The notes: generated by a model from the letters alone, not told the origin. A stretch of 52,325 nucleotides of DNA from Candidatus Gastranaerophilales bacterium (GCA_944325085.1 CALUYT010000008.1:1-52325); one strand, 5' to 3'. Positions 34,365 through 43,566 are shown, counted from the first letter of the stretch. Translations and numbers: made by a program.

Positions 34365-35081
34365 TTATGCTATTTGAACAAAACCACTAATTGTAGCATC
34401 ATTCATTGCATAGGTTCTTTCAGCTACTTCGTCTGAAGTGTTACCTTCGATGGTTTTTATTTCACCATTCTCATCGATGCCTGCAAATATCCCTGTATGA
34501 GATTTGCCATTTTCTTTAAATATTATTACATCGCCAGGTTTTACGTTTTGGGTAATAAGTTCTCTTTTGTTGGTTTTACTTGCTGTTTCTAGGTAACAAT
34601 TGTTATCTAAGCCCCATTGTCTTAAGTTTTCAACTGAAGCTGAGCCAAATCCTGATGGAAGACTTTTGCCGCTTTGTTGACAGCTTTCTTTGACTACGTG
34701 AGATACAAAGTCTGCGCACCAAGCTTCTGTTCTTCCATTTGTGAATAATTTATATGAATTGTCACTTTCATTATAGCCAATATATTTGTATGCATTATTT
34801 ACAATGTTGCTGCCAAATCCGCCATTTAATCTGAAGGAAGGTGTTGATGAAGATTGTTTAGCTTTGCCGAATGTATAATTGAAAACCGGTGCTTTATAGT
34901 TATATAATGCAGAATTTGTGTTTATATTTTTTAAAAGCATATTTGCATAGTTTAAAGCACTGGTATATGGGTTTGTTGAATTGTAAAACCCTGCAGAAGG
35001 ATTGTACACAAATGTATTTGAATATCCAGCAAATGGATTCATCCCCATATTATTTAATGTCATTGAATTTGCAAATGTCAT
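34365..35081 (-). CDS. CHAP-domain cysteine amidase/peptidase
   Basis: Probable peptidoglycan-cleaving enzyme, 238 residues. The C-terminal half is a CHAP domain with catalytic Cys122 in EAWCADFVSHVV, VKPGDVIIFKENGKSHTGIFAGI with His195, and IKTIEGNTS with the Glu/Asn. The N-terminal 90 residues are low-complexity (Asn, Tyr, Ser, Ala, Phe, Gly: NPFAGYSNTFVYNPSAGFYN) and contain no signal peptide, so how it reaches the wall is unclear. GGGGGA precedes the ATG. It may be cotranscribed with the DUF3137 gene upstream (84 bases). Its stop codon is 2 bases from the tRNA-Arg 3' end on the other strand. Confidence 0.88.
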   Translation of the reverse strand: MTFANSMTLNNMGMNPFAGYSNTFVYNPSAGFYNSTNPYTSALNYANMLLKNINTNSALYNYKAPVFNYTFGKAKQSSSTPSFRLNGGFGSNIVNNAYKYIGYNESDNSYKLFTNGRTEAWCADFVSHVVKESCQQSGKSLPSGFGSASVENLRQWGLDNNCYLETASKTNKRELITQNVKPGDVIIFKENGKSHTGIFAGIDENGEIKTIEGNTSDEVAERTYAMNDATISGFVQIA

Positions 35082-35165
35082 TATATATCCCCCTGTATTT
35101 ATATAAAGGTTATATATAATTGATTATTGCTTATTATTTATTATATGTTACAAAATCTTAACTTT

Positions 35166-36323
35166 TTATAGTCCTGTTTGTTCATTCAATTTAAAGTAAT
35201 CTATTAGAATTAACAATGATGTAAGTTCGTTAAAAAATATATCAAAAGTTTTTGCATCATCTAGCGGAGTTAGCAAGTTACCTATTTCAAAAATGTTTTT
35301 GTTTGTTGGAATTGCTATTATAAGATTTTTATCGGAAAAACTACATTTTATTTGATTTGTATTAAATGCAGTTTGTATGTTTTTTAATCTTTCCATAAAA
35401 GATGTTGTTAAAAGATATCTTGCTTCAATTTCATCTGTTGTTTTAACAGTGTATTTCTTTTCAAATTCAATATCTTCTAATTCAGTTTTTTTTAGCGAAA
35501 GCTTTTTTTTGTATATCCAAATAATACAACCTATTGCAACTGCCGGTATTACTAATAGCTCCAATCCTAACATTATAAGTGTTTTATCAGTGTTTCCATA
35601 GATTGTGATTTCTTCAAAAATATGAGAAAAGATTATCCAGGTAATATATCCACCAAGTCCTAGAAATAATATACTGACAAGAAATGTTCCTATATCAATA
35701 TTTTGAATATTAAAATCTTGTTTTGTAGAAACTAAAGTATTTCCTTTAAATTTTTTATTTGATGAAAATTTTACAACTGCACCTTTAAAAGCTAACCACC
35801 AAGCACTGTTATTTTGAGTGAGTGTGCATTCTTGTATCGCATAATCAACTTCTTTATACGTACCTTTGAAGCAGTCATCTGTATCTAAGCAATCAAAATT
35901 TGCAAAAAGTCCGCTCATTTCAAGTTCTGTTTTGGTTATTGTTTGATTATTTGTCCAATATATTTTTAAAAGCTCTCTAAAGCCTTCTAAAATATCAGTT
36001 TTGTGTTTTGTTTTTAGCTCTTTTGAAAATTTTTTATTTTCTATATAAAAATATGAAAACCCAACTACAATAAAAGCTATAGCTATAAATATCGTGAATA
36101 TACTTGAATTTGTTAATGTCTTATTAGACATAAAATCAGATAGTGCAAAATAAAATGTGACGATTGTAATGGTTAATAGTATGCATTCGATAAGAGCTAT
36201 TTTTTTTATTATATTTCGTCTAGTCTTTTCATATTCAACCATATTTGGTCTAATTTTATTAGAATAAATTTTTGCAAATTCACTTTTCAAGTGTTTAATT
36301 TCATTTCTTATGTTATTGCTCAT
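35166..36323 (-). CDS. DUF3137 family membrane protein (paralog 2)
   Basis: A 385-residue paralog of the protein at 32292-33593, without the disordered N-terminus. Four hydrophobic helices form two pairs (about 44-98 and 207-270). Family motifs are DTDDCFKGTYKEVDYAIQE, FKGAVVKFSSNKKFKGNTLVS, LEDIEFEKKYTVKTTDEIEARYLLTTSFMERLKNIQTAF and the C-terminal FFNELTSLLILIDYFKLNEQTGL. It lies between tRNA-Arg(CCT) and the CHAP gene. GGGGATT is the probable ribosome site. Function unknown. Confidence 0.85.
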   Translation of the reverse strand: MSNNIRNEIKHLKSEFAKIYSNKIRPNMVEYEKTRRNIIKKIALIECILLTITIVTFYFALSDFMSNKTLTNSSIFTIFIAIAFIVVGFSYFYIENKKFSKELKTKHKTDILEGFRELLKIYWTNNQTITKTELEMSGLFANFDCLDTDDCFKGTYKEVDYAIQECTLTQNNSAWWLAFKGAVVKFSSNKKFKGNTLVSTKQDFNIQNIDIGTFLVSILFLGLGGYITWIIFSHIFEEITIYGNTDKTLIMLGLELLVIPAVAIGCIIWIYKKKLSLKKTELEDIEFEKKYTVKTTDEIEARYLLTTSFMERLKNIQTAFNTNQIKCSFSDKNLIIAIPTNKNIFEIGNLLTPLDDAKTFDIFFNELTSLLILIDYFKLNEQTGL

Positions 36324-36352
36324 TAATAATCCCCATAAATAATAAAGAAAAA

Positions 36353-36428
36353 TGGCCCCGACGCGAGTCGAACGCGTGCAAGACGCGGTTTAGGAAACCG
36401 CCGCTCTATCCTACTGAGCTACGAGGCC
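36353..36428 (-). tRNA. tRNA-Arg (anticodon CCT)
   Basis: A 76-base cloverleaf on the minus strand: acceptor GGCCTCG/CGGGGCC, D stem GCTC/GAGC, anticodon stem GCGGT/ACCGC around TTCCTAA (anticodon CCT, reads AGG), a 7-base variable segment GTCTTGC, T stem ACGCG/CGCGT around TTCGACT, discriminator A. CCA is not encoded. It lies between two DUF3137 paralogs on the same strand. Confidence 0.93.
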
Positions 36429-36476
36429 ACGACCTTTTTAATATAACATAAATTCTCAGTAGTGGCAAATTCTTAT

Positions 36477-37553
36477 TTATAAACCAAGTTCTTCAGTTAG
36501 TTTAAAGTAATCAATAATTGCATAAATGGAGGCTAATTCCTCTAAAAAAATATTTATTTGTCTTTTGTTGCCTAAAGGTGTAAAAATATTTCCCAGTTCA
36601 AAGAGGTTTTTTGTTGTTGAGATAGAAAACATTATCTTATCATTCAAAAATGCACATTTTGCTTTATTTGAACCAAATGCTGTATGTATATTTTTAAATC
36701 GTTCCATAAATGCAGTGGTTACTAAGTATCTTCCTTCTATTTGGTCAGATGAGTACATATTATATCTTTTATTGAATTCTGGATCTTCAAGTGTAATTTT
36801 AGAAAGTTGTTCTTTTGTTTTCTTTTCGTGCATTGAATATAAAATTACCAATCCAATAATAAAAACGGCTGCAATTATTGCGATTGTCTTTCCATATATT
36901 AGATATGTTCCAAAGATAACCAATAAAATAGAAATCCATAATAAAGGGTTAGAATTTCTTGTATTTATATCATTTTTTGTGGTGACAATAGTTTTGTTTT
37001 TTATGACTTTGTTAGAGTCAACTATAATTATTACTCCATCAAAAACCGTCCATATCATTTTATTTTTTCCGGTACCGGTTTGATTTATTAAATTTATCTC
37101 TTGTACTTTGAATTTTGTGTCTTTATATTGCCCGGAAAATCCATCGTCATTTATTCTGGTGTTGAAAACTCCAAATAATTCGCTATCTTGAATTTCGTCA
37201 CTTGTAATTATAGGTTCTTTATTTGACCATTTTATATTTTTTATGTGTTTTATAATTTTTGGCATACACGCTTTTTTTATCTTGTTTGTAAAAACAAGAT
37301 TTGTAAAAAAATATGTTGCCCAAATCGGAATAACTACTGCTGGGATAAATAGGGATAATGTTATTAAAAAAGACCAAAAGCTACGGAACATGTTTTGGTA
37401 AAATCCGTACGTATTACTAAGATATATATTGGCTATTATTATGGCTGCTATTACTAATATAAATAGTAATAACGATTTAATTCTATCCTTTTCATATTCT
37501 TTTAAAATAGGTATTATTTCAGTAGCTATTTCTGTATTGTTAATATTTTCCAT
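36477..37553 (-). CDS. DUF3137 family membrane protein (paralog 3)
   Basis: A 358-residue paralog of the DUF3137 proteins at 32292 and 35166. Hydrophobic helices lie at about 26-45, 58-86 and 203-242. Shared motifs are INDDGFSGQYKDTKFKVQEI, VFDGVIIIVDSNKVIKNKTIVTTK, LEDPEFNKRYNMYSSDQIEGRYLVTTAFMERFKNIHTAFGSNKAKCAF, and the C-terminal FLEELASIYAIIDYFKLTEELGL. There is no good ribosome site before the ATG. tRNA-Arg(CCT) follows 48 bases after its stop, so readthrough could join both. Confidence 0.85.
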   Translation of the reverse strand: MENINNTEIATEIIPILKEYEKDRIKSLLLFILVIAAIIIANIYLSNTYGFYQNMFRSFWSFLITLSLFIPAVVIPIWATYFFTNLVFTNKIKKACMPKIIKHIKNIKWSNKEPIITSDEIQDSELFGVFNTRINDDGFSGQYKDTKFKVQEINLINQTGTGKNKMIWTVFDGVIIIVDSNKVIKNKTIVTTKNDINTRNSNPLLWISILLVIFGTYLIYGKTIAIIAAVFIIGLVILYSMHEKKTKEQLSKITLEDPEFNKRYNMYSSDQIEGRYLVTTAFMERFKNIHTAFGSNKAKCAFLNDKIMFSISTTKNLFELGNIFTPLGNKRQINIFLEELASIYAIIDYFKLTEELGL

Positions 37554-37634
37554 TTTTACATTTTAAGTTTTTTTTTTGAATAAATCAATACATTAAAATT
37601 AATTTACGAATGTTTCATTTATAAGTATTTGGGG

Positions 37635-37640
37635 TATAAT
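37635..37640 (+). promoter_or_regulatory. Candidate -10 box of pnp
   Basis: A consensus TATAAT preceded by GGGG, with only a weak -35 candidate (TTTCAT at 37613-37618 would be 16 bases away). It lies about 67 bases before the chosen start codon. Confidence 0.45.
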
Positions 37641-37706
37641 GAATTATGTAAACGGAAGTGTATAACAAAAAGGCGCTAGAAGATGCGCAGAAAGAAAAGG
37701 TATTGT

Positions 37707-39845
37707 ATGAAACCTGAAACAAAAAGCTTTCAAATAGAAATCGGTGGAAAAACCGTTACTATTGAAACAGGAAAGTATGCACAATCAACTAATGGTTCAG
37801 TTACAGTAAGATGTGGTGATACAATGTTATTTGTTCACTGTTGTGTTTCAAAAGAACCAAGAGTTGGGATAGATTTTTTCCCATTGTTGATTGATTATGA
37901 AGAAAGAATGTCTGCTATTGGTCGTATCCCAGGCGGGTACAACCGTTCAGAGGGAAAAGCTAGTGATAAGGCTATTTTAATTTCAAGATTAATTGATAGA
38001 CCTATCAGACCTTTATTCCCAAAAGGATATAGAAACGATATTCAAATCGTGGCTCAATTGTTTAGTTATGATCAAGAAAATCAACCAGATACATTGGCAA
38101 TGTTAGGTGCTTCTTGTGCTTTAATGTTGTCTGGTGCTCCTTTTGAAGGCCCAATTGGTGCTGTTAGAGTTTCAAGAGATGCTGAAGGTAATATGATTGC
38201 TAATCCAACTCACAGACAAGCTAAAGAATCAGATTTGGATATTGTTGTTGCCGGTACTCACGATTCAGTTATTATGGTTGAGGCTGGTTGTAAATTCGTA
38301 ACAGAAGATGATATTATGGCTGCTGTTGAATTTGCTCAAGCTGAAATTAGAAAACAATGTGATGCTCAAGTTGAATTTGCAAAAGCTTGCGGTGTTGTAA
38401 AAGAAGAATTTGTAAATCCATATGATACATCTGGCATTAAGAAAATTATTGATGAAACTGCTCATGATATGATTTTTGATGCTTATCATAATTTTGATAG
38501 AGAATACAGACAAAAGAAATTGGAAGAAGCAAAAGCTCTTGTAAAAGAAAAAATTGATGCTTTACCAGATGATGATTATATTAAAAAGATTATCGAAGAA
38601 ACTGGTATCGATTTTGTTGCTGAAGAATTTAAAAATGCAGAAAAACATATAATGCGTACAATGATTTTAGATGAAGGCGTTAGAGCTGATGGCAGAAAAC
38701 CAACTGAAGTTCGTCCTATTTGGTGCGAAGTTGGTGTAATTCCAAGAGCTCATGGCTCAGCTGTATTTACAAGAGGTCAAACTCAAGTATTATCAGTTGC
38801 TACATTAGCTGGTCCTGCTATGAAACAAGAACTAGATGGTGTAGATCCTGAAACTGAAAAAACTTATATGCATAAATACATATTCCCAGGATTTTCAGTT
38901 GGTGAAGTAAAACCTTTAAGAGGACCTGGAAGACGCGAAGTTGGTCACGGACATTTGGCAGAAAGAGCAAATGTACCTGCTCTACCTTCTCAAGAAGAAT
39001 TCGGTTATACAATTAGAGTTACATCTGATGTATTAGAATCAAACGGTTCAACATCTATGGCTTCAACTTGTGGTTCATCAATGGCTTTGATGAATGCAGG
39101 TGTTCCTGTAAAATGTATGATCGGTGGTGTTGCAATGGGTATGATTACAGAAGAAGGTAAAGAACCTGTTGTATTAACTGATATTCAAGGTATTGAAGAT
39201 TTCTTAGGTGATATGGACTTTAAAGTTACTGGTAATGATACTGGTATTACTGCTTTACAAATGGATATGAAAGCTAAAGGTATTGCTAATGAAACATTAC
39301 GTAGAGCTTTAGGTCAAGCAAAAGAAGGCAGATTGCATATCTTATCAAAAATGAGAGAAGCTATCACTGAACCTGGACCAATGTCTCCATATGCTCCAAG
39401 TATTACAACTATAACTATTCCAACTGAAGATATCGGAACTGTTATTGGACCTGGTGGTAAACAAATCAGATCAATAATTGAAGCTTCTGGTGCTGAAATT
39501 GATATTCAAGATAGTGGTGTTGTAACTATCACTTCAAACGATCAAGAAGGTGCTCAGATCGCTATTAAAATGATAAGAGATCTTACTTTCAAACCTGAAG
39601 TTGGTATGGTTATTAAAGGTAAGGTTGTTAGAATTATTCCTATCGGTGCCTTTGTTGAATTGGGCGGTGGCAAAGATGGTATGGTTCATATTTCTCAAGT
39701 ATGTAACGAGAGAATCGAAACTATTGAACCTCATTTGACTATCGGTCAAGAAGTTATTGTTAAGATTATCAAGATTGATGAAAAAGGTCGTGTAAATCTT
39801 ACAATCAAAGGTGTTACTGAAGAAGATAAAGCTAAAGTTCTATAA
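37707..39845 (+). CDS. pnp: Polynucleotide phosphorylase
   Basis: Phosphorolytic 3'-5' exoribonuclease of the RNA degradosome. Two RNase PH-like cores (first: TVTIETGKYAQSTNGSVTVRCGDTML, GGYNRSEGKAS; second: RADGRKPTEVRPIWCEVGVIPRAHGSAVFTRGQTQVL, with DSNGSTSMASTCGSSMA-type catalytic segment ESNGSTSMASTCGSS) flank an alpha-helical region. Then come a KH domain (EDIGTVIGPGGKQIRSIIEASG) and a C-terminal S1 domain (VVRIIPIGAFVELGGGKDGMVHISQV). I start at the ATG at 37707 (712 residues), behind AAAAGG and matching the usual N-terminus; an in-frame ATG at 37683 is possible. Codon bias is strong, suggesting high expression. Confidence 0.97.
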   Translation: MKPETKSFQIEIGGKTVTIETGKYAQSTNGSVTVRCGDTMLFVHCCVSKEPRVGIDFFPLLIDYEERMSAIGRIPGGYNRSEGKASDKAILISRLIDRPIRPLFPKGYRNDIQIVAQLFSYDQENQPDTLAMLGASCALMLSGAPFEGPIGAVRVSRDAEGNMIANPTHRQAKESDLDIVVAGTHDSVIMVEAGCKFVTEDDIMAAVEFAQAEIRKQCDAQVEFAKACGVVKEEFVNPYDTSGIKKIIDETAHDMIFDAYHNFDREYRQKKLEEAKALVKEKIDALPDDDYIKKIIEETGIDFVAEEFKNAEKHIMRTMILDEGVRADGRKPTEVRPIWCEVGVIPRAHGSAVFTRGQTQVLSVATLAGPAMKQELDGVDPETEKTYMHKYIFPGFSVGEVKPLRGPGRREVGHGHLAERANVPALPSQEEFGYTIRVTSDVLESNGSTSMASTCGSSMALMNAGVPVKCMIGGVAMGMITEEGKEPVVLTDIQGIEDFLGDMDFKVTGNDTGITALQMDMKAKGIANETLRRALGQAKEGRLHILSKMREAITEPGPMSPYAPSITTITIPTEDIGTVIGPGGKQIRSIIEASGAEIDIQDSGVVTITSNDQEGAQIAIKMIRDLTFKPEVGMVIKGKVVRIIPIGAFVELGGGKDGMVHISQVCNERIETIEPHLTIGQEVIVKIIKIDEKGRVNLTIKGVTEEDKAKVL

Positions 39846-39871
39846 TTGTTATTTATAATAATGATAGAAAT

Positions 39872-39900
39872 AAAAAATCCGGCAATAAGCCGGATTTTTT
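39872..39900. terminator. Bidirectional terminator overlapping a stop codon
   Basis: AAAAAATCCGGC (39872-39883) pairs with GCCGGATTTTTT (39889-39900) around AATAA. It stops pnp, and its right end overlaps the TAA of the convergent 820-residue gene (39899-39901). Confidence 0.9.
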
Positions 39901-42361
39901 ATTTCTTCTTTTGATAAACTTCATCAAGTGCTTTTAATTGTTCAAATGTATAGTTAAATGTTCTTTGTTGGAGTGGATCCATTACTTTAGCCATTTTCAT
40001 ATATAGTTCGTATCTTCCAGCCGTTAAGTTCATTTGATGTCTATTTATTATTTCTTTTGTTAAAATATTTGTTAAAATTGGAGTTTGAGAAGCGTCTCTT
40101 GATAACATATCATTTAGCAAGCTTCCCATTAGTTGTTCAAATTTCTTTTGTCTGATTTCTGGAGTAAGTTCTTTGTTTAATAAGCTTCTTGAGTATCTAT
40201 ATTCAGGAAGTAGAACTTCTAATGCATTTCTTAAGAATTTCTTTTCAAATTTGAAATTGTTTGTCATTTCTTTTAGCATAATAATAGTTTCAGTATCATC
40301 AGAGTTTAATGAACTTTTGTTTCCTGTGTATTTAGATAATTCATCTAACATTGCAAGTCCAATTTTATTAAGTTCACTTTTAGATAATGGCGTATTATAT
40401 TGTGCATAAAGTTTATTTATGTCATTTTTATTTTTTTGTATTAAGTGATGGAGTACGTGTGTTACCTCGTGGTCTTCTGGTAAATGATTGTAATCATCTA
40501 CGTTCAGGTCATAGATATTTAGAGGTGTTTTATTTTTTAGATTAAGTGCAATTGTATCTGCAATTGCTGCTTTTGCTGAAAGTGTTTCGTTGTAGTGGCG
40601 TAGCATAAATTTATAATTTAATTCTATAAGTGCATTTTCTAATTCGTCACTTGTCATAATTCTGTCATCATCAATCATATGTGCAACTTTTTTGGTTGCT
40701 AGTGATAATTTTAATTTTTCATTTATTTCAGGGTTTGTTGACATATAGCGTTTGTAGAGTGCGCCATATGAAGTTGGGAATAGTTTTATTTCATTTTCAA
40801 GATTTGTTCTAAATATTTCATCTAAGTTTCCTGTTATTATTATGTCTTCGCCATCTTTACCGTGCAGTTTATATATATCTGCATTGTATTTTTCTGCTGT
40901 TTCTTTTAGTAATTCTGTTGAAAATTCAGGGTTAAGAGCTTTTACGCCTTTTAATTCTTCTTCTAAATCTTCATCTATTTCATTTTCTGCAACGGTTACT
41001 TTATCAGGTTCACCATATCTTTCTATAAAATGTTGATCCCATAATTTTTGTAATTCATCGTGTTCAATATTTCTTTTTTGTCTTTCTGTTTCGATATTTT
41101 GGCTGAATTGTAATAAGTTATAAAATTCAGGAGTTACATTATCTATAATATCTTGGTTTTCAGTTTTTGAAGTTACCATTTCTAAATCTTTGTTTATTGG
41201 AATAAGTCCTCCTGCGCCATATGTTTCTTCAAATAACTCTATAGTATCTGGGATTATTTTTGCGTATTCTTCTAAAATTTGAGGGTTAGCTTTCCAAAAA
41301 CGTTCAAACATGTGTTCTTCGTTTGATATTTTCCCATTTTCTTTTTCTATTTCGTTAAAATATCTCATTTCTTCAGATAAATGTACTCTATCTGCAGCTA
41401 CTGTCATGATTGGACTCATATATTTTGTTATAAAAGACGCTTCAGGATCATCTTTTGCAAATCTTTTTCTGATTTTTGCACTTATGACATCCGGAGTCCC
41501 TTTTGAATTTTTTATATCATTTGATAGTTGGTCTTTTTTAAATTTTTGAATTCTATATTTTCTATGAGCCGGTTTTTGAGGTTTTTGAGTGTTATTTTCT
41601 ATATTATTTTGTTTGTTGTTTTTATTTTTAAAGTTTTCAAATTGTTCGCGATTTGGATCTACCATATTTTTTGGTAATGTTATGAAAAACTTTTTGTATT
41701 CTTCTCTTGTTGCTATGAAGGATTGCCAAAATTCATTTTTAGGATATTTAATACCATAAGCTGATGTTGTATCATAATTTATTGGTTTTGTAATTATTCC
41801 TTTGTATTCATCATTTATGTCTTTTTCTAAAAAGTCTTTTGAAATTTCTTTAATGGTTTTGCCTTCTAAGTATATTTTCTTTAATAAATACATTCCAAGA
41901 TCATCACTTCCATCTTTAAATAATGGGGCATCGCTCATTTCTTTTGCCATTTTTATTTCGGCAAGAACTGAGGTCTTATTTTTTTGTCTGTTTTGATGTA
42001 GATTTTGGAATAGTTCTTCGTTTGGATAAAGACTTTTTACATCTGAAAAATTATTTGCATCTTTTAAGTATTTAAAAACTTCTTGCATCATTTGCTCAGG
42101 TGGAATGTGTTGTCTTTGTTCGTAATCATAATATAGAAATTTTTTCATTGTAGAAGGCATATTTTCTCTGTTAAAATCTTGAGCGTAAAAGTCTTCTGGT
42201 GTACGACCTGAAAAAGATATGTTGTAATCTATGTATGCAAAGTTTGTTTTTAGTTGGGGGGTAGTTGGGTTTGCTAAAGTGTTTTGGGGTTCTTTATTAT
42301 TTTCAATAGTGTGTATATTGTTTAGATTTGTAGAAATGTATTTAACAGGTGTTATTTTCAT
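39899..42361 (-). CDS. Large protein with SFSG leader motif and HEVTH motif, unknown
   Basis: An 820-residue, highly charged, mainly helical protein I do not recognise. The first 48 residues are polar (Asn, Thr, Pro, Lys, Gln) and end at SFSG (49-52), the same arrangement as the two proteins at 26-30 kb. A Lys/Asn/Gln-rich linker lies at about 245-275. His631-Glu-Val-Thr-His635 fits the HExxH zinc-protease pattern (PEDHEVTHVLHHLIQ), though no clear third ligand is evident. There is no signal peptide and no strong membrane helix. AAAGGA precedes the ATG. Its stop lies inside the pnp terminator. A role as an effector or cytoskeletal/structural protein is possible but unsupported. Confidence 0.8.
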   Translation of the reverse strand: MKITPVKYISTNLNNIHTIENNKEPQNTLANPTTPQLKTNFAYIDYNISFSGRTPEDFYAQDFNRENMPSTMKKFLYYDYEQRQHIPPEQMMQEVFKYLKDANNFSDVKSLYPNEELFQNLHQNRQKNKTSVLAEIKMAKEMSDAPLFKDGSDDLGMYLLKKIYLEGKTIKEISKDFLEKDINDEYKGIITKPINYDTTSAYGIKYPKNEFWQSFIATREEYKKFFITLPKNMVDPNREQFENFKNKNNKQNNIENNTQKPQKPAHRKYRIQKFKKDQLSNDIKNSKGTPDVISAKIRKRFAKDDPEASFITKYMSPIMTVAADRVHLSEEMRYFNEIEKENGKISNEEHMFERFWKANPQILEEYAKIIPDTIELFEETYGAGGLIPINKDLEMVTSKTENQDIIDNVTPEFYNLLQFSQNIETERQKRNIEHDELQKLWDQHFIERYGEPDKVTVAENEIDEDLEEELKGVKALNPEFSTELLKETAEKYNADIYKLHGKDGEDIIITGNLDEIFRTNLENEIKLFPTSYGALYKRYMSTNPEINEKLKLSLATKKVAHMIDDDRIMTSDELENALIELNYKFMLRHYNETLSAKAAIADTIALNLKNKTPLNIYDLNVDDYNHLPEDHEVTHVLHHLIQKNKNDINKLYAQYNTPLSKSELNKIGLAMLDELSKYTGNKSSLNSDDTETIIMLKEMTNNFKFEKKFLRNALEVLLPEYRYSRSLLNKELTPEIRQKKFEQLMGSLLNDMLSRDASQTPILTNILTKEIINRHQMNLTAGRYELYMKMAKVMDPLQQRTFNYTFEQLKALDEVYQKKK

Positions 42362-42516
42362 TTTTGGGGTCCTTTTCTAGTGTTATTATCTCTTGTCTAT
42401 AAATTACTATGAATAATTATTTTTGCGGGATTTTTAATAATTATTTACACTTTTTTATATTGTTTTATTATGGTAGAATATATTTGCAAGAGAGATTTTA
42501 AAAGAGGATTTAAATA

Positions 42517-43566
42517 ATGAGTGATGTAATTACAATTGGAAGTGCTACAATGGATGTCTTTGTAGAATGTGATGATGCTGGTATTGTGTCTGTTTGTAGA
42601 AAAGATAAAAAGTCTGAATTTATGAGTTATCCATATGGAGCTAAAATTGAAATTTCAGATTTTGCATCTCAAGTTGGTGGTGGTGGTGTTAATACTGCTA
42701 CTAATTTTGCAAATTTAGGTTTATCAACTGGTGTTATATTTAAAGTTGGTGATGATATTTATTCAAAAGGCATATTTGATTTCTTTTCAAAACGTAATGT
42801 TAATTTGGATTATGTTATTCAGGATAAAAATGATTCAACAGGTTTTTCTATTATTTTAACAAGTTTTGAAGGTGATAGAACTGTTCTTGCACATAGAGGC
42901 GCAAATGCTCATATTAAAGAAAGTGAAATTGATTTTAATGCTATTAAGGATGCAAAATTATTATATATTGCGCCATTAAATGGAGATAGTAATAAAGTTC
43001 TTGATGATCTAGTGAAATTTGCAAAAGATAATGGAACTTTTGTTTGCTTTAACGCAGGTACTACAGGTATTAAAAAAGGTTTTAATTATTTGAAAGGTAT
43101 ATTGGAATCAGCTCAAATTGTTGTTATGAATAAAGAAGAAGCTTCTATGGCAACAGGAATTCAATTAAGACCTGATACTAAAGATGAAAAATTCTCTAAT
43201 ATGCTTATTCATCCGGATTTGAAATCTATGTTTAACAAATTAAAAGTATCAGATTATCAAGTTATTGTAATAACTGATGGTGGAGATGGTGCTTATGCTT
43301 ATGATGGTAAAAAGTATTATTATTGTCCTTGTTTTGATGGTCCTGTTACCTCTACATTGGGTTCTGGTGATGCTTTTGCATCTACATTTTGTGCAGCTCT
43401 AAGCAAATTTGATAAGAATATAGAAAAATCTTTGGTTGCAGCCTCAATTAATGCGGCAGGTTGTGTTTCTCAATTTGGTGCGACTGCCGGGTTGTTAACT
43501 TTTGATGAAATTATTAAAAGAATGGATGAACATCCAGACTTCTCTTGTCAAATAGAGGCAGCTTAA
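42517..43566 (+). CDS. PfkB-family sugar/nucleoside kinase
   Basis: Ribokinase-like kinase, 349 residues, cytoplasmic. Motifs are ITIGSATMDVFVE at the start, the substrate loop QVGGGGVNTATNFANLGL with the usual di-glycine, VVMNKEEASM, VVITDGGDGAYAY, and the catalytic TSTLGSGDAFASTFCAAL, whose Asp acts as base. The usual DTTGAGD has Thr-Ser-Thr-Leu-Gly-Ser-Gly-Asp here, so the first Asp of the motif is lost while the catalytic Asp stays. The substrate (ribose, fructose, adenosine or other) cannot be told. An AAGAGG ribosome site precedes the start. Confidence 0.92.
   Translation: MSDVITIGSATMDVFVECDDAGIVSVCRKDKKSEFMSYPYGAKIEISDFASQVGGGGVNTATNFANLGLSTGVIFKVGDDIYSKGIFDFFSKRNVNLDYVIQDKNDSTGFSIILTSFEGDRTVLAHRGANAHIKESEIDFNAIKDAKLLYIAPLNGDSNKVLDDLVKFAKDNGTFVCFNAGTTGIKKGFNYLKGILESAQIVVMNKEEASMATGIQLRPDTKDEKFSNMLIHPDLKSMFNKLKVSDYQVIVITDGGDGAYAYDGKKYYYCPCFDGPVTSTLGSGDAFASTFCAALSKFDKNIEKSLVAASINAAGCVSQFGATAGLLTFDEIIKRMDEHPDFSCQIEAA

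Noticed and set aside
34250-36430. Integrated mobile element between the two tRNA-Arg genes
   Set aside because: No integrase, transposase or direct att repeats; the genes inside (CHAP, DUF3137) have the same base composition as their surroundings, and a DUF3137 paralog lies outside as well.
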